From an uncultured Oscillospiraceae bacterium (GTDB taxonomy: Bacteria; Bacillota; Clostridia; Oscillospirales; Oscillospiraceae), in the NCBI GenBank assembly GCA_900758315.1, contig CAAERF010000127.1, positions 1 to 9,190 of the forward strand: a DNA stretch of 9,190 bases, written 5' to 3'. Within the stretch, counting starts at the first letter, position 1. Every line of letters starts with the position of its first letter. The translations under genes were made by a program, and so were the position numbers. Under the pieces are notes generated by a model. That model was not told where the DNA came from, searched no databases, and saw only the letters and a program-made list of their open reading frames with translations. This document shows positions 1 to 6,907 of this stretch, piece by piece.

Positions 1-269
1 CGGCCGCGGCCAACAATCAGGCAGTCGGCCAGGACACTCCATTTGCCGGGAAGACCATTGTGGTGACAGGCAAAGTAGAGCCCTATACCCGCGATGAGAT
101 GAACAGCCTGATCGCCTCTCTGGGCGCTGTGGCCGGCAGTTCGGTGAGCCACAAGACCGATTATCTGGTCTGCGGTGAGAAGGCCGGCAGCAAACTGTCC
201 AAGGCACAGGAGTTGGGCATTCGGGTGCTGACGCCGAATGAGTTTTTCAATATGGCTGGTGTGGCTTAA
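1..269 (+). CDS. BRCT-domain C-terminus, probably NAD+-dependent DNA ligase (partial, 5' end missing)
   Basis: The frame is open from the left edge of the window, so the start lies upstream; 88 residues and the TAA stop are visible. After a short linker (AAANNQAVGQDTP) comes one BRCT domain: FAGKTIVVTGKV, then TRDEMNSLIASLGA, SVSHKTDYLVCGEKAGSK and KAQELGIRVLTPNEFF. The order FxGKTxVxTG, R-x-E, GA, KTDYLV-G, GSKLxKAxELGI and the final L-x-x-x-x-F are classic for the C-terminal BRCT of bacterial LigA, which joins nicked DNA using NAD+. BRCT modules also end DnaQ-like exonucleases and RFC1-like proteins, and the adenylation and OB domains lie outside the window, so the ligase call is inferred from the close LigA-like wording. 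A second ligase gene on an accessory element would suggest element-encoded replication or repair. The BRCT fold is near certain; the full protein is less sure. Confidence 0.8.
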   Translation, partial: AAANNQAVGQDTPFAGKTIVVTGKVEPYTRDEMNSLIASLGAVAGSSVSHKTDYLVCGEKAGSKLSKAQELGIRVLTPNEFFNMAGVA

Positions 270-292
270 AAGAAAACAGGTCAAAAAATAAC

Positions 293-330
293 AAGGGAGA
301 GGGCTGCGGGTGCGGTCCTCCCCTTCTTTA
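293..330 (+). terminator. Terminator-like hairpin after the BRCT gene
   Basis: AAGGG(A)GAGG at 293-302 pairs with CCTCCCCTT at 317-325, giving nine base pairs with a single bulged A and a 14-base GC-rich loop. It is followed by CTTTA, a short U-poor tail, so termination may be partial. It sits 23 bases after the stop of the BRCT gene and just ahead of the ribosome binding site of the next gene. It could therefore end the upstream transcript or act as an attenuator for the downstream run. Confidence 0.5.
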
Positions 331-352
331 TCGGCAAAGGAGATGTTTCAGC

Positions 353-583
353 ATGAAAGGCAGTTACTTTGTTCCGCAGGTGGGGCAGGTTTATCAAAAC
401 CGAAATGACAGGAGTTATCTATGCCTGTCTGTGGAAAAAAGGCCCCTATTAAACGATACCACCGCACAGATGCGGCGAACTTCTGATGGATGGACTCTGA
501 CGGCTCATGGTCTTATCCGTTATGAAGATGGAACGATTGAGTGGAATTACTCTACTGGAGGCAGATGGAGCGAATCAAAGTGA
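353..583 (+). CDS. Small conserved-looking hypothetical protein, 76 aa
   Basis: The start is well set by AAAGGAG at 336-342, ten bases before the ATG. The product is soluble and lacks a signal peptide, membrane helix or cysteine cluster. Its pattern is GQVYQNRNDRSYLCL near residues 11-25, then TSDGWTLTAHGLIRYEDGTIEWNYSTGG near 43-70. From memory, small proteins with a 'Y-x-N-R-N...Y-x-C-L...GWT-x-x-AH...Y-x-DG-x-I-x-W-x-YS-x-GG' layout recur in clostridial phages and mobile elements, with no assigned function; this recall was not checked. Alternating hydrophobic and polar residues suggest a small beta-rich fold. The stop is 13 bases before the next ATG, and the next gene's ribosome binding site overlaps this stop codon, so the two are probably translated from one mRNA. 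Confidence 0.8.
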   Translation: MKGSYFVPQVGQVYQNRNDRSYLCLSVEKRPLLNDTTAQMRRTSDGWTLTAHGLIRYEDGTIEWNYSTGGRWSESK

Positions 584-596
584 GGAGGGAGCGAAG

Positions 597-2711
597 ATGA
601 ATAACGAATTTCTGCCAGCCTACAAGGTATATCAACAGGTCATTGATCTTGAACTGTACTATGCGTTTGTAGATCTTGTCGTACACACCTCTCAAGAAGA
701 AAAAGCCTGGGAGATCTATCGAAATATTGTGGACACGCAAATCTGGCAACAAAAGGAAGAAGAACAGAATTATTTTGAAGCCTATAACCTCCGTTACCCC
801 GGCGAGGTCCTGGAACGGTTTGAAGAGAAGCTGGGAAAAGATGTCCGCATTATTCGTGCGTTGGCGCTGGCGCTGGGGAAAACCCGTGCGCTTCAGTCAG
901 ACAATATGTTTGTTGGAAATCAGCGCGGCAGTTTTCTCCAGACGGTCCGGCGGACTTCCAATGGAGATGTGTACCTGCAAGGGGCGCTTTATCTGTTGGA
1001 AACAGATATGCCCCGCCGACACGCCCTGCTGGATGAACTGGCTGCCACAGAATATGCCAAGACCGAGGATGCCTTGTTTGTCCTGTCTCTGTTCGATGAC
1101 CAGAAGGAAGGGTACCGCACTATGCACAGCCAACTTCTCCGATTGCTGGGGAATGAACGCACGCTTTCCCTACCTGAAAACTGTGGTGTGCTGGAATGGC
1201 TGGTCCAGCATTATGCTCCGTATATCAAGTCGTATCGCGGAAAGCCAGATCTTGTTTTGCGAACACTGACGAAGTTTTTCAGAATGAACATGAAACCGGA
1301 CAGCCGGGAGTTTTCAATCCTGACAGACGCCGGCTACAGCGGTCAGGAAATTATACTGACCAATTCCCTTTGTGTGTGGGCAGACAGAATCCGGGACAGG
1401 ATCTCCTGGAACGGGACCACCGCAGAAAAAATCGCATCGGCGTGCTGCCAAATGCTCTTAAACCAATCGGATGGACTGTCGGAAGGGCTCTATGCCTATG
1501 TTGGATGGTTGTTTGGCCGCTATGAAAAGTTTGCTGTCCAGTACAATGGGTATCCAAATCTCTGGGAGGCGGTCAAAAAAGAACTCACACCATCCGCACC
1601 GCAGACAATAATCTGGATGCTGAAAACCATCAAAAAGGAATTCCCGTATCGCTTTGACGCCTTTGACCCCCAGTACAATATTCTGGCAAAAGAAGTGCCG
1701 CAAGGCGATTACTGGGAACTGTTTACAGATCAGATGCTCTGCTCTTGTGGAAAAACGCCAATCGTTCAATGGCTGGCGAGATACCGGGAATTAACGGGCG
1801 TCGATTACTGTGATGGCTTTCAGGAATGGCACCGTTCCTCCGATAGAGCTTTTGCCCTGCTGGTAGAGAGAAAAGAAATCCGGCTGTGGCAGTTTTTTGA
1901 ACAGCATCAGGGAGACGGCCCCTCTGCGCAGCCGATGAAACTGCTCTTGGGGTATGCCATGAATATCTCCAGCTGGCAGGGCTTCCGTTTTGTACGGCGT
2001 CTGCTGCAGAAATACACCCCAGTGCAGCTCCAGAAGTTTTTTGGGGAGCGGTTTTTCTTTCATGAACTTTTTGTAAGGGGTAATCGGTACAGCAGCAGAG
2101 ACTATGAGTTTTTTATCAAACGCTCTTTCCTGACAGAAGAGCAGCATCGGCAGCTCTTTGAATGGATCGAGGCTTCTTTTTTCCAAATGGAGCCGAAATG
2201 CTATCAAGAGTTTATCTGGTGCGCTTTACAAGATTCGGATGTGCAGCGGCTATACGACAGGCGGCTGCTTGCGTCCGTTTTGCGAAGCCTTTTATCCAGC
2301 GGGAAGTACACAGGTGGCCGTGCGGACCATCTAAAGGAAAAATTCTACAGTAAGGAAGAGCTGGAAGCCGATCAAAAAGCCGACGCTGAAAAAGCGGAAC
2401 GGGAGGAACGCCTTCGCCGGGAGCAGGAGCACCAGAAGAAATGCGAACGGTTGGAGCAGACCTATGACGGTACGATGTCTTCTCTAAAAGAGTTTACAAA
2501 AAGTTTCTATTACGATAGGGACGTGAAAGAAGCCCTGGATATGGTGTACGAAAAGCTGCGGGAACAGCCTGCGGGCTGCGCGGCGGCATTTGCAGCGGAC
2601 GAATTAGAACAATTTTTCAAGTTGTGCGGTGATTTGGCACGATACAATCCAGGAGACGAACAGAAAATTTTGAATATGGCAAGAACAATGATGGGAGGTC
2701 TTGCGGCATGA
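597..2711 (+). CDS. Large helical protein of unknown function with charged coiled-coil near the C-terminus, 704 aa
   Basis: The ATG at 597 is preferred over in-frame starts from 507, because GAGGAGG at 582-588 precedes it at good spacing and earlier starts would lie inside the upstream gene. No known enzyme motif (Walker, HD, nuclease, protease) was recognised. Residues 1 to about 580 are rich in leucine, tryptophan and aromatics in a helix-turn-helix spacing suggestive of an alpha-solenoid scaffold (HEAT or TPR-like), without a clear repeat unit. A lone C-S-C-G occurs at residues 382-385. Residues about 584-624 are almost purely Glu, Lys, Arg, Gln and Ala (EKAEREERLRREQEHQKK), a likely single helix or coiled coil, followed by a mixed helical tail. 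No signal peptide or membrane segment is seen, so it is probably cytoplasmic. Its stop overlaps the next start (ATGA), suggesting coupled synthesis in similar amounts and perhaps a complex with the 819-aa protein. The gene call is secure; the function is unknown. Confidence 0.9.
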   Translation: MNNEFLPAYKVYQQVIDLELYYAFVDLVVHTSQEEKAWEIYRNIVDTQIWQQKEEEQNYFEAYNLRYPGEVLERFEEKLGKDVRIIRALALALGKTRALQSDNMFVGNQRGSFLQTVRRTSNGDVYLQGALYLLETDMPRRHALLDELAATEYAKTEDALFVLSLFDDQKEGYRTMHSQLLRLLGNERTLSLPENCGVLEWLVQHYAPYIKSYRGKPDLVLRTLTKFFRMNMKPDSREFSILTDAGYSGQEIILTNSLCVWADRIRDRISWNGTTAEKIASACCQMLLNQSDGLSEGLYAYVGWLFGRYEKFAVQYNGYPNLWEAVKKELTPSAPQTIIWMLKTIKKEFPYRFDAFDPQYNILAKEVPQGDYWELFTDQMLCSCGKTPIVQWLARYRELTGVDYCDGFQEWHRSSDRAFALLVERKEIRLWQFFEQHQGDGPSAQPMKLLLGYAMNISSWQGFRFVRRLLQKYTPVQLQKFFGERFFFHELFVRGNRYSSRDYEFFIKRSFLTEEQHRQLFEWIEASFFQMEPKCYQEFIWCALQDSDVQRLYDRRLLASVLRSLLSSGKYTGGRADHLKEKFYSKEELEADQKADAEKAEREERLRREQEHQKKCERLEQTYDGTMSSLKEFTKSFYYDRDVKEALDMVYEKLREQPAGCAAAFAADELEQFFKLCGDLARYNPGDEQKILNMARTMMGGLAA

Positions 2712-5167
2712 TCTATGCGGAAAAGCATTTATCTTTGTTGTCCCGAATGGGGCGCGATGGGCTGCAGCTGCGTTTCACTGGAGAATTTCCAGAAGAAATA
2801 CTGGATCAGACCTGTAAAAAAATCGAAGATATGGGTCTGCAAGAGCAGATTCGCAAGGAAGAAGCCACGCAAATCCAGAGGGAATTGATTCAAGTTCCAG
2901 AATTTGCGGAATTATATCAGGCTCTGTGCGCACATGGAATAGCGGTATCTGTTATTCAGACGATGCTCCATGCGGCAAGCAGCTATCAGGAGCACTTGTC
3001 CCAATATCCGAAGGAGCAGATGCTGGAGGCGGCGGTGCTGGATCTCAAGCCTTCCCTGAAATTTGAGTACATGAAACACTACCAGCCGCTGGTGCGGTAT
3101 GAAGAAGAGGAGCAGGCCGTCGCAGACAACCTGGATACCTTCCCTGTTCTGGAGTGGCAGGAAATCTCTCCGCTGACGGAACATCAGCGTTCAATGATGC
3201 GTCTGCCGTTTCTTGGCACTTATCTATTCAACTGGCACGACCATGAGCGGAAGGCTGTAGAGCTGTTGGAGCAGAATCTGCCCCTCCAGAAAATCCTGAT
3301 GATGAACTATGTGTGGGGAGTGGAGTTGTTTCTGGATGCGGACAGTCTGAAAAATCTCAAATGGCTGCAAATGCCGGATGTAGAAAAATTCCGCCGGCTG
3401 ATGGAAGCCTTCGAGTATGATGCGGAAGATTTATCGGAATTCTGGACGCTCTGGCTGGAAAACCGGGCCGGACAATATGATGTCGAATGGTGGCTGAGTC
3501 AGCTGTTGCCCATCAGCAAAGAGCGGCGGCAGAAAATCCTGCAAAGCAGGCTGAGTTATCTCAATGCCCTTTACTCTGGCTGCCTTCACATCAATTTTGA
3601 GCAAGTAGAGTATTTTCAAGTCCAGCTCCTTATCTATGCGGTGGAGCACAAGAAAAAGCATTTTTTGAATCTGGTGAATCAGAACAGCGAACTATTTTTC
3701 TCGCTGGGGCGGTATTCGCTCTTATTTGTGAGTGGCTTCTGCGAACGCTGTAATCTCAATTCACTGACGGTTAAGAACTTAAAGGACAGTGATTCTATTG
3801 AACGGACAACCAGCTACTTTGAACTTTTGGAAGAGGGCCAGCAATATACCTTTGAGGAGCTGCGCCTGTTGTGGCACCAAGAGGAAGTATATGTAAGACT
3901 GTACGCCAAACTCTCCCCGCTCTCCGTGGACCAGAGGATGCTCACGATCCGGCAGCTGATAAAGCGGGATCTTGTCAGCCAGAATATCGGAGACGAGGCG
4001 CTGGAACAGGTAACTCAATGCTTGCTGGAAAAGCCGTTTGGAGCTTGGTATGAGAAAGATTTCGGACACATCCGGGGACTGACGCGGCAGACTGCAATGC
4101 TTATGCTGCAGCACTATCCGGAGATTCAGGCATTTATCCCGGAATTTCGGGCAGAGGCGGATGCGGTTTTCGCGGTCAGCAACGCTTCCAAGATAACAGG
4201 CTTTTCAAACTGGAGTCAGGTGTGCGGCTCAATACTGGTTACCGATCAGAATTGGGCCTATCTGAAAGAAAACATGGACTTTTCCGAGGAGTTCGTCCGC
4301 GAGTATCAGCCGGGGATTGTGAATTTCCTGCTCCGGGGCGGCAGCTCGATGGTCCGCCCGCTGTATAACGAATTGCAGTATAGGAACGAAAGTGAAAAAA
4401 ACTGCGAGGCGCTCCGGCGTATTGTACAGGCAGAGCTGATGGGCCAGTTCTATAAACTGAAATACTTTGCAGGTGATTTGAAGCAGGAAATCCATTACCC
4501 AATTCAAGAGGCGCGGGAAGGTGTCTGGAAACAGAATCTCTCTTTGACCAGACCGGGCCTTATGGCGAAAGAGGTGGATGATTTTTACCACACGATCCGC
4601 ATGGGCGAACTTCCGCACTTTACCTGCCTATCCTGCTATCAGGGCAGCCAGAGGGACTGCCTTTTGGCCGCATTCGATAGCAACAAAAAAATCATTCTGG
4701 TTTACAAAGACGAGAGCGTAGTAGCACGGGCGTGTCTCCGGCTGACGAAAGGCTCTTTCCAGCAGCCATCAACGCTCAATTTTGAATTTGCTGATCTGTC
4801 CAAAGAAGATGTTCCCACAGGCAGTCACGCATACAGTGAGAAGCTGGTGCTGTTTCTGGAACACATTTATACCTCTGGATTGAAGAAAAGTGAAGAGACG
4901 GCGGCAAAAGAAATGGTAGTGGCGCTGGCAACGCAGAAAGCGGAAGAACTCGACGCGGTTGCGGTGCTGTCAAATCAGTATCGCGGATGCTATCCCAGTG
5001 GGCGGTATGTCAGCGCCCCAATCTATATCTACATCTCAAAGTCCAAAAATGGGCGCCAGTATCTTGACTCTCTGGGAGGCGCTGCAGTGACTTTGGCAGA
5101 GGAACAGTATAAGCAAGAATCGTTTTTGGTAGAACGGGCCGCACTGGATCGAGCCCATGCGGCATGA
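2708..5167 (+). CDS. Large helical protein with a distinct C-terminal alpha/beta module, function unknown, 819 aa
   Basis: The ATG overlaps the upstream stop in ATGA and is preceded by GGGAGG at 2693-2698. Residues 1 to about 620 look all-helical, again solenoid-like, with many Leu, Trp and Tyr. From about 625 the character changes. There is MGELPHFTCLSC at 632-643, then FDSNKKIILVYKDESVVARACLRL at 656-679, a strand-rich stretch with LVLFLEHIYTS, a helix EEMVVALA-like near 730, and VSAPIYIYISKSK followed by YLDSLGG at 768-791. The layout (exposed TCLS, D-x-NK, a pair of strands ending in VAR-x-x-LRL, then strand-helix-strand) suggests a compact alpha/beta domain. It loosely recalls GNAT-type topology, but no acetyl-CoA loop (R/Q-x-x-G-x-G/A) is visible, so no enzyme is assigned. 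No secretion signal is present. It is probably a partner of the 704-aa protein and the core of this run. The gene call is secure; the function is unknown. Confidence 0.9.
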   Translation: MIYAEKHLSLLSRMGRDGLQLRFTGEFPEEILDQTCKKIEDMGLQEQIRKEEATQIQRELIQVPEFAELYQALCAHGIAVSVIQTMLHAASSYQEHLSQYPKEQMLEAAVLDLKPSLKFEYMKHYQPLVRYEEEEQAVADNLDTFPVLEWQEISPLTEHQRSMMRLPFLGTYLFNWHDHERKAVELLEQNLPLQKILMMNYVWGVELFLDADSLKNLKWLQMPDVEKFRRLMEAFEYDAEDLSEFWTLWLENRAGQYDVEWWLSQLLPISKERRQKILQSRLSYLNALYSGCLHINFEQVEYFQVQLLIYAVEHKKKHFLNLVNQNSELFFSLGRYSLLFVSGFCERCNLNSLTVKNLKDSDSIERTTSYFELLEEGQQYTFEELRLLWHQEEVYVRLYAKLSPLSVDQRMLTIRQLIKRDLVSQNIGDEALEQVTQCLLEKPFGAWYEKDFGHIRGLTRQTAMLMLQHYPEIQAFIPEFRAEADAVFAVSNASKITGFSNWSQVCGSILVTDQNWAYLKENMDFSEEFVREYQPGIVNFLLRGGSSMVRPLYNELQYRNESEKNCEALRRIVQAELMGQFYKLKYFAGDLKQEIHYPIQEAREGVWKQNLSLTRPGLMAKEVDDFYHTIRMGELPHFTCLSCYQGSQRDCLLAAFDSNKKIILVYKDESVVARACLRLTKGSFQQPSTLNFEFADLSKEDVPTGSHAYSEKLVLFLEHIYTSGLKKSEETAAKEMVVALATQKAEELDAVAVLSNQYRGCYPSGRYVSAPIYIYISKSKNGRQYLDSLGGAAVTLAEEQYKQESFLVERAALDRAHAA

Positions 5168-5184
5168 CAGGAGGTTTCTTTATA

Positions 5185-5814
5185 ATGTTTGACAGTATTT
5201 TGGTAAAAGTATCCTGCAGTGAAGAACTGCTGTATCTCCACACCATATCCCGGAGGCATAAATCCCCGTACCGCTTTGCAATCCTGCGTGATACGCTGGA
5301 GCAGTTGGAGCGGGAGCCGGGGCGTCAGATTATCGTGGCTGACTGCGGCTGCTATGCCGCCCTTCGGCTCACACGGGCACTGGACGGCGAGATGCTGGTG
5401 ATCCGCTTTTCCTGGCTGCAAAGCGCCGGTGCGGACAGCCTGCGCGGCTATGAGGAGTGGGTGCGGCTGCCCTACCGCCGCTTCCACGAGTGTGTGGAGG
5501 CCGGGACGGATATGGCCGGATGGAACTGGAGCCAGCTCTCCGTGCCGGAGAAGGTGACCCGCCGCTTTGAATTTCACAGCAGGCAGAATCTCCATCAAAT
5601 CGCCCAGCGGCCGCTCCTGCGGCACAAGCTGGGGAAAACTCTGGAACACCATTTCCAGTGGCGGGATGCGGAGAAGATCCTCATTTATGATGACGGTGCG
5701 CCGTACAGCTTCTTCTTTGAAGAGGTCACGCCCCGGGGCACGGGAATCTGCGGCGGCATCATCCTGCATGGTGCGGATAACCTGCAGAAAGCCCAGTACA
5801 GCGTCCACACCTAA
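5185..5814 (+). CDS. Hypothetical protein with a conserved-looking C-terminal SFFFEEV...GICGGIILHG tail, 209 aa
   Basis: An ATG at 5164 overlaps the previous stop, but AGGAGG at 5169-5174 lies downstream of it and points to the ATG at 5185, giving MFDSILVKVS. The N-terminal part has alternating strands and helices (QIIVADCGCYAALRL and GEMLVIRFSWLQ), and the middle is rich in Arg and His. The last 40 residues read DDGAPYSFFFEEV then GTGICGGIILHG and end in YSVHT. This order (PYSF, GICGGIIxHG, final HT) recalls from memory the C-terminus of small DUF4120-type proteins of mobile elements. That resemblance is tentative and says nothing about activity. The gene is visibly richer in GC than its neighbours: 42 of 60 bases at 5461-5520, against 28 of 60 at 1681-1740 in the 704-aa gene. 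This suggests a separate origin or a different selection on codons. No membrane segment is seen. Confidence 0.85.
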   Translation: MFDSILVKVSCSEELLYLHTISRRHKSPYRFAILRDTLEQLEREPGRQIIVADCGCYAALRLTRALDGEMLVIRFSWLQSAGADSLRGYEEWVRLPYRRFHECVEAGTDMAGWNWSQLSVPEKVTRRFEFHSRQNLHQIAQRPLLRHKLGKTLEHHFQWRDAEKILIYDDGAPYSFFFEEVTPRGTGICGGIILHGADNLQKAQYSVHT

Positions 5815-5836
5815 TTATAACAGGGAGGTACATACC

Positions 5837-6373
5837 ATGACGATTATTAAAATAAATGGCGGCTTCTGGGGATGGGAGCCAATAGAGACGCTGGAACGGC
5901 TTTATCCGCTGTTTGAGCAGTACACATTGGACCCGATCTATGAGTGGTACGGGAATTTTGTAAATCGGAAGCCGGAGTGGCAGCGGTCAGAAGAGCGTCA
6001 GGCTTATCAGGGCTGCACGGTAATTTCGGGGCGGTTTCTGCATTATGGGAACTTTTTCTATATCGTCACCGATGAGGAAGAACTGATCCAGCGTTTTGAG
6101 CGCCTGGTGGCGGACAACAAGGCCACACAGGCATACCAGGACGAGAGGAAAGTCTGCTTCCCGTGCAGCGAGTGCAACCAGTGGTCGGCTGCCAGCGGGC
6201 TCTGCGGACTGACTGGCCGTTATAGACAACCCCAGTGGGAGTGTTTTGCGCGATATGTTCTGCCGAAGGGGAAAGTCGAAGGTGACGGCGCAAATATGCG
6301 CATTGAACTTCCGATCCCGGAAAAGGCAGGAAAGAAAGCGGTGCTTATCGGCCGCGGCCAATGGGAGGTTTAA
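5837..6373 (+). CDS. Cysteine-rich hypothetical protein with a possible metal site, 178 aa
   Basis: The frame is open from well upstream inside the previous gene, but GGGAGG at 5823-5828 places the start at the ATG at 5837, 22 bases after the previous stop. The N-terminus MTIIKINGGFWGWEPIETL is followed by an aromatic-rich helical region and a strand pair, TVISGRFLHYGNFFYIVTDEEEL. Near the middle, cysteines at residues 107, 110, 113, 123 and 136 form C-x2-C-x2-C-x9-C-x12-C (CFPCSECNQW, then GLCGL, then WEC). This spacing fits a small zinc-binding knuckle or another metal cluster, although no standard family was recognised. The tail is basic with VLIGRGQWEV. No signal peptide or membrane helix is seen. 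It is co-oriented and probably co-transcribed with its neighbours. Confidence 0.85.
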   Translation: MTIIKINGGFWGWEPIETLERLYPLFEQYTLDPIYEWYGNFVNRKPEWQRSEERQAYQGCTVISGRFLHYGNFFYIVTDEEELIQRFERLVADNKATQAYQDERKVCFPCSECNQWSAASGLCGLTGRYRQPQWECFARYVLPKGKVEGDGANMRIELPIPEKAGKKAVLIGRGQWEV

Positions 6374-6375
6374 CA

Positions 6376-6615
6376 ATGGATTGGAGCAAAGTCCACAGGA
6401 AACTCGCTGGCCGCTTCAGGCTTCTGGAGCGTCGAAATGAGGATGGAGATTGTGTGATCCACTGTTTCGGCTCTTTGGGCCAAACGGGAGTGAATAACGA
6501 TGATGTTCGCTATATATGCGGCTTCTATAGTCTTCCCTATAGAGAGGACTGGCGCAGAGAAGAAGCCCGCGATGCCGGCGACAGTTTTTATATCCTGATT
6601 AAGACGGATGACTGA
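6376..6615 (+). CDS. Small hypothetical protein, 79 aa
   Basis: The ATG at 6376 lies only two bases after the upstream stop and is preceded by GGGAGG at 6363-6368 with a seven-base spacer. An in-frame ATG at 6361 includes that ribosome binding site within the codons and is less likely. The product has a basic N-terminus (MDWSKVHRKLAGRFRLLERR), a central segment with two cysteines around VIHCFGSLGQ and VRYICGFY, and an acidic end (DSFYILIKTDD). No family was recognised. Its length and tight coupling suggest an accessory subunit of the preceding run. It is the last gene before a strong terminator. Confidence 0.75.
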   Translation: MDWSKVHRKLAGRFRLLERRNEDGDCVIHCFGSLGQTGVNNDDVRYICGFYSLPYREDWRREEARDAGDSFYILIKTDD

Positions 6616-6627
6616 AAAGTGCTTTGT

Positions 6628-6653
6628 CTGCCCTTATCAAAAGCATAGGGCAG
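6628..6653 (+). other. Hairpin just after the six-gene run
   Basis: CTGCCCTTAT at 6628-6637 pairs with ATAGGGCAG at 6645-6653, giving nine pairs with one bulged T and a seven-base loop (CAAAAGC). No U-tract follows, so it is not a terminator by itself. Its place 12 bases after the last stop and just before a strong terminator suggests an mRNA 3'-end stabiliser or a second stop structure. Confidence 0.45.
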
Positions 6654-6673
6654 AATCCGTGTAAATTCGTAAC

Positions 6674-6716
6674 AGGGCCGGGCGGAGGAAAATTCCTCTA
6701 CCCGGCCCTTCTTTTT
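6674..6716 (+). terminator. Strong intrinsic terminator of the six-gene run
   Basis: The arms AGGGCCGGGCGGAGGAA (6674-6690) and TTCCTCTACCCGGCCCT (6693-6709) pair along 17 positions, with one C-A mismatch and one G-U pair, around an AA loop. The stem is followed by TTCTTTTT at 6709-6716. A long GC-rich stem plus a U-tract is a textbook Rho-independent terminator for the plus strand. On the minus strand there is no comparable U-run next to the stem, so it acts mainly in one direction. Confidence 0.9.
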
Positions 6717-6721
6717 GGGGC

Positions 6722-6738
6722 TGACATGGCCCGTGTCA
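6722..6738. promoter_or_regulatory. 17-bp near-palindrome, possible operator
   Basis: TGACATGGCCCGTGTCA is symmetric around the C at 6730. Seven of eight flanking positions match, and the only break is T6727 against G6733. It sits directly after a terminator and about 170 bases before the coiled-coil gene, in a non-coding gap, where a dimeric regulator could bind. No binding protein is identified, and chance remains possible. Confidence 0.3.
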
Positions 6739-6907
6739 AATCAAGCGAAATCATTTTACGGTATTTCATAATCGGACGGCCGTATGCTCTTTTGGTCTCA
6801 ATTTTCTATTATACTTCGACCTCATCTTCTTGTGTTTTGATATGCTGTGTGGTACTCTTTTACCATACGCACATCTTATTTATGCACAAAGGAAAGGTGA
6901 TCTTAAA
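6739..6907 (+). other. T-rich upstream region of the coiled-coil gene
   Basis: There is no convincing gene here. The stretch 6781-6840 is low in GC (21 of 60 bases) and half T on the plus strand, unlike the coding parts. TATACT at 6810-6815 is a fair -10 element that would leave a leader of about 90 bases, but no matching -35 box is seen 16-18 bases upstream. AGGTGA at 6895-6900 is the ribosome binding site of the next gene. The promoter of that gene is therefore expected here but is not fixed. Confidence 0.35.

Noticed and set aside
676..1269. Plus-strand open frame of 197 codons inside the 704-aa gene
   Set aside because: It is out of frame within a clearly coding region, has no suitable ribosome binding site, and its product is rich in Trp, Cys, Arg and Met typical of a shadow frame.
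660..2341. Search for a clear TPR, HEAT or leucine-rich repeat unit in the 704-aa protein
   Set aside because: Helical character is suggested by composition, but no repeating consensus could be aligned by eye, so no repeat family is claimed.
4229..4618. Minus-strand open frame of 129 codons inside the 819-aa gene
   Set aside because: Antisense shadow of a well-supported gene; no ribosome binding site or recognisable domain.
5029..5808. Long minus-strand open frame (259 codons) opposite the 209-aa gene
   Set aside because: It lies antisense to a gene with a good ribosome binding site, crosses the end of the 819-aa gene, and its open state is explained by the GC-rich codon use of the sense gene. 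The protein shows no motif.
5567..5836. Upstream extension of the 178-aa protein by 90 codons
   Set aside because: The extension overlaps the 209-aa gene in another frame and gives Ser/Arg-rich shadow text; GGGAGG at 5823-5828 fixes the start at 5837.
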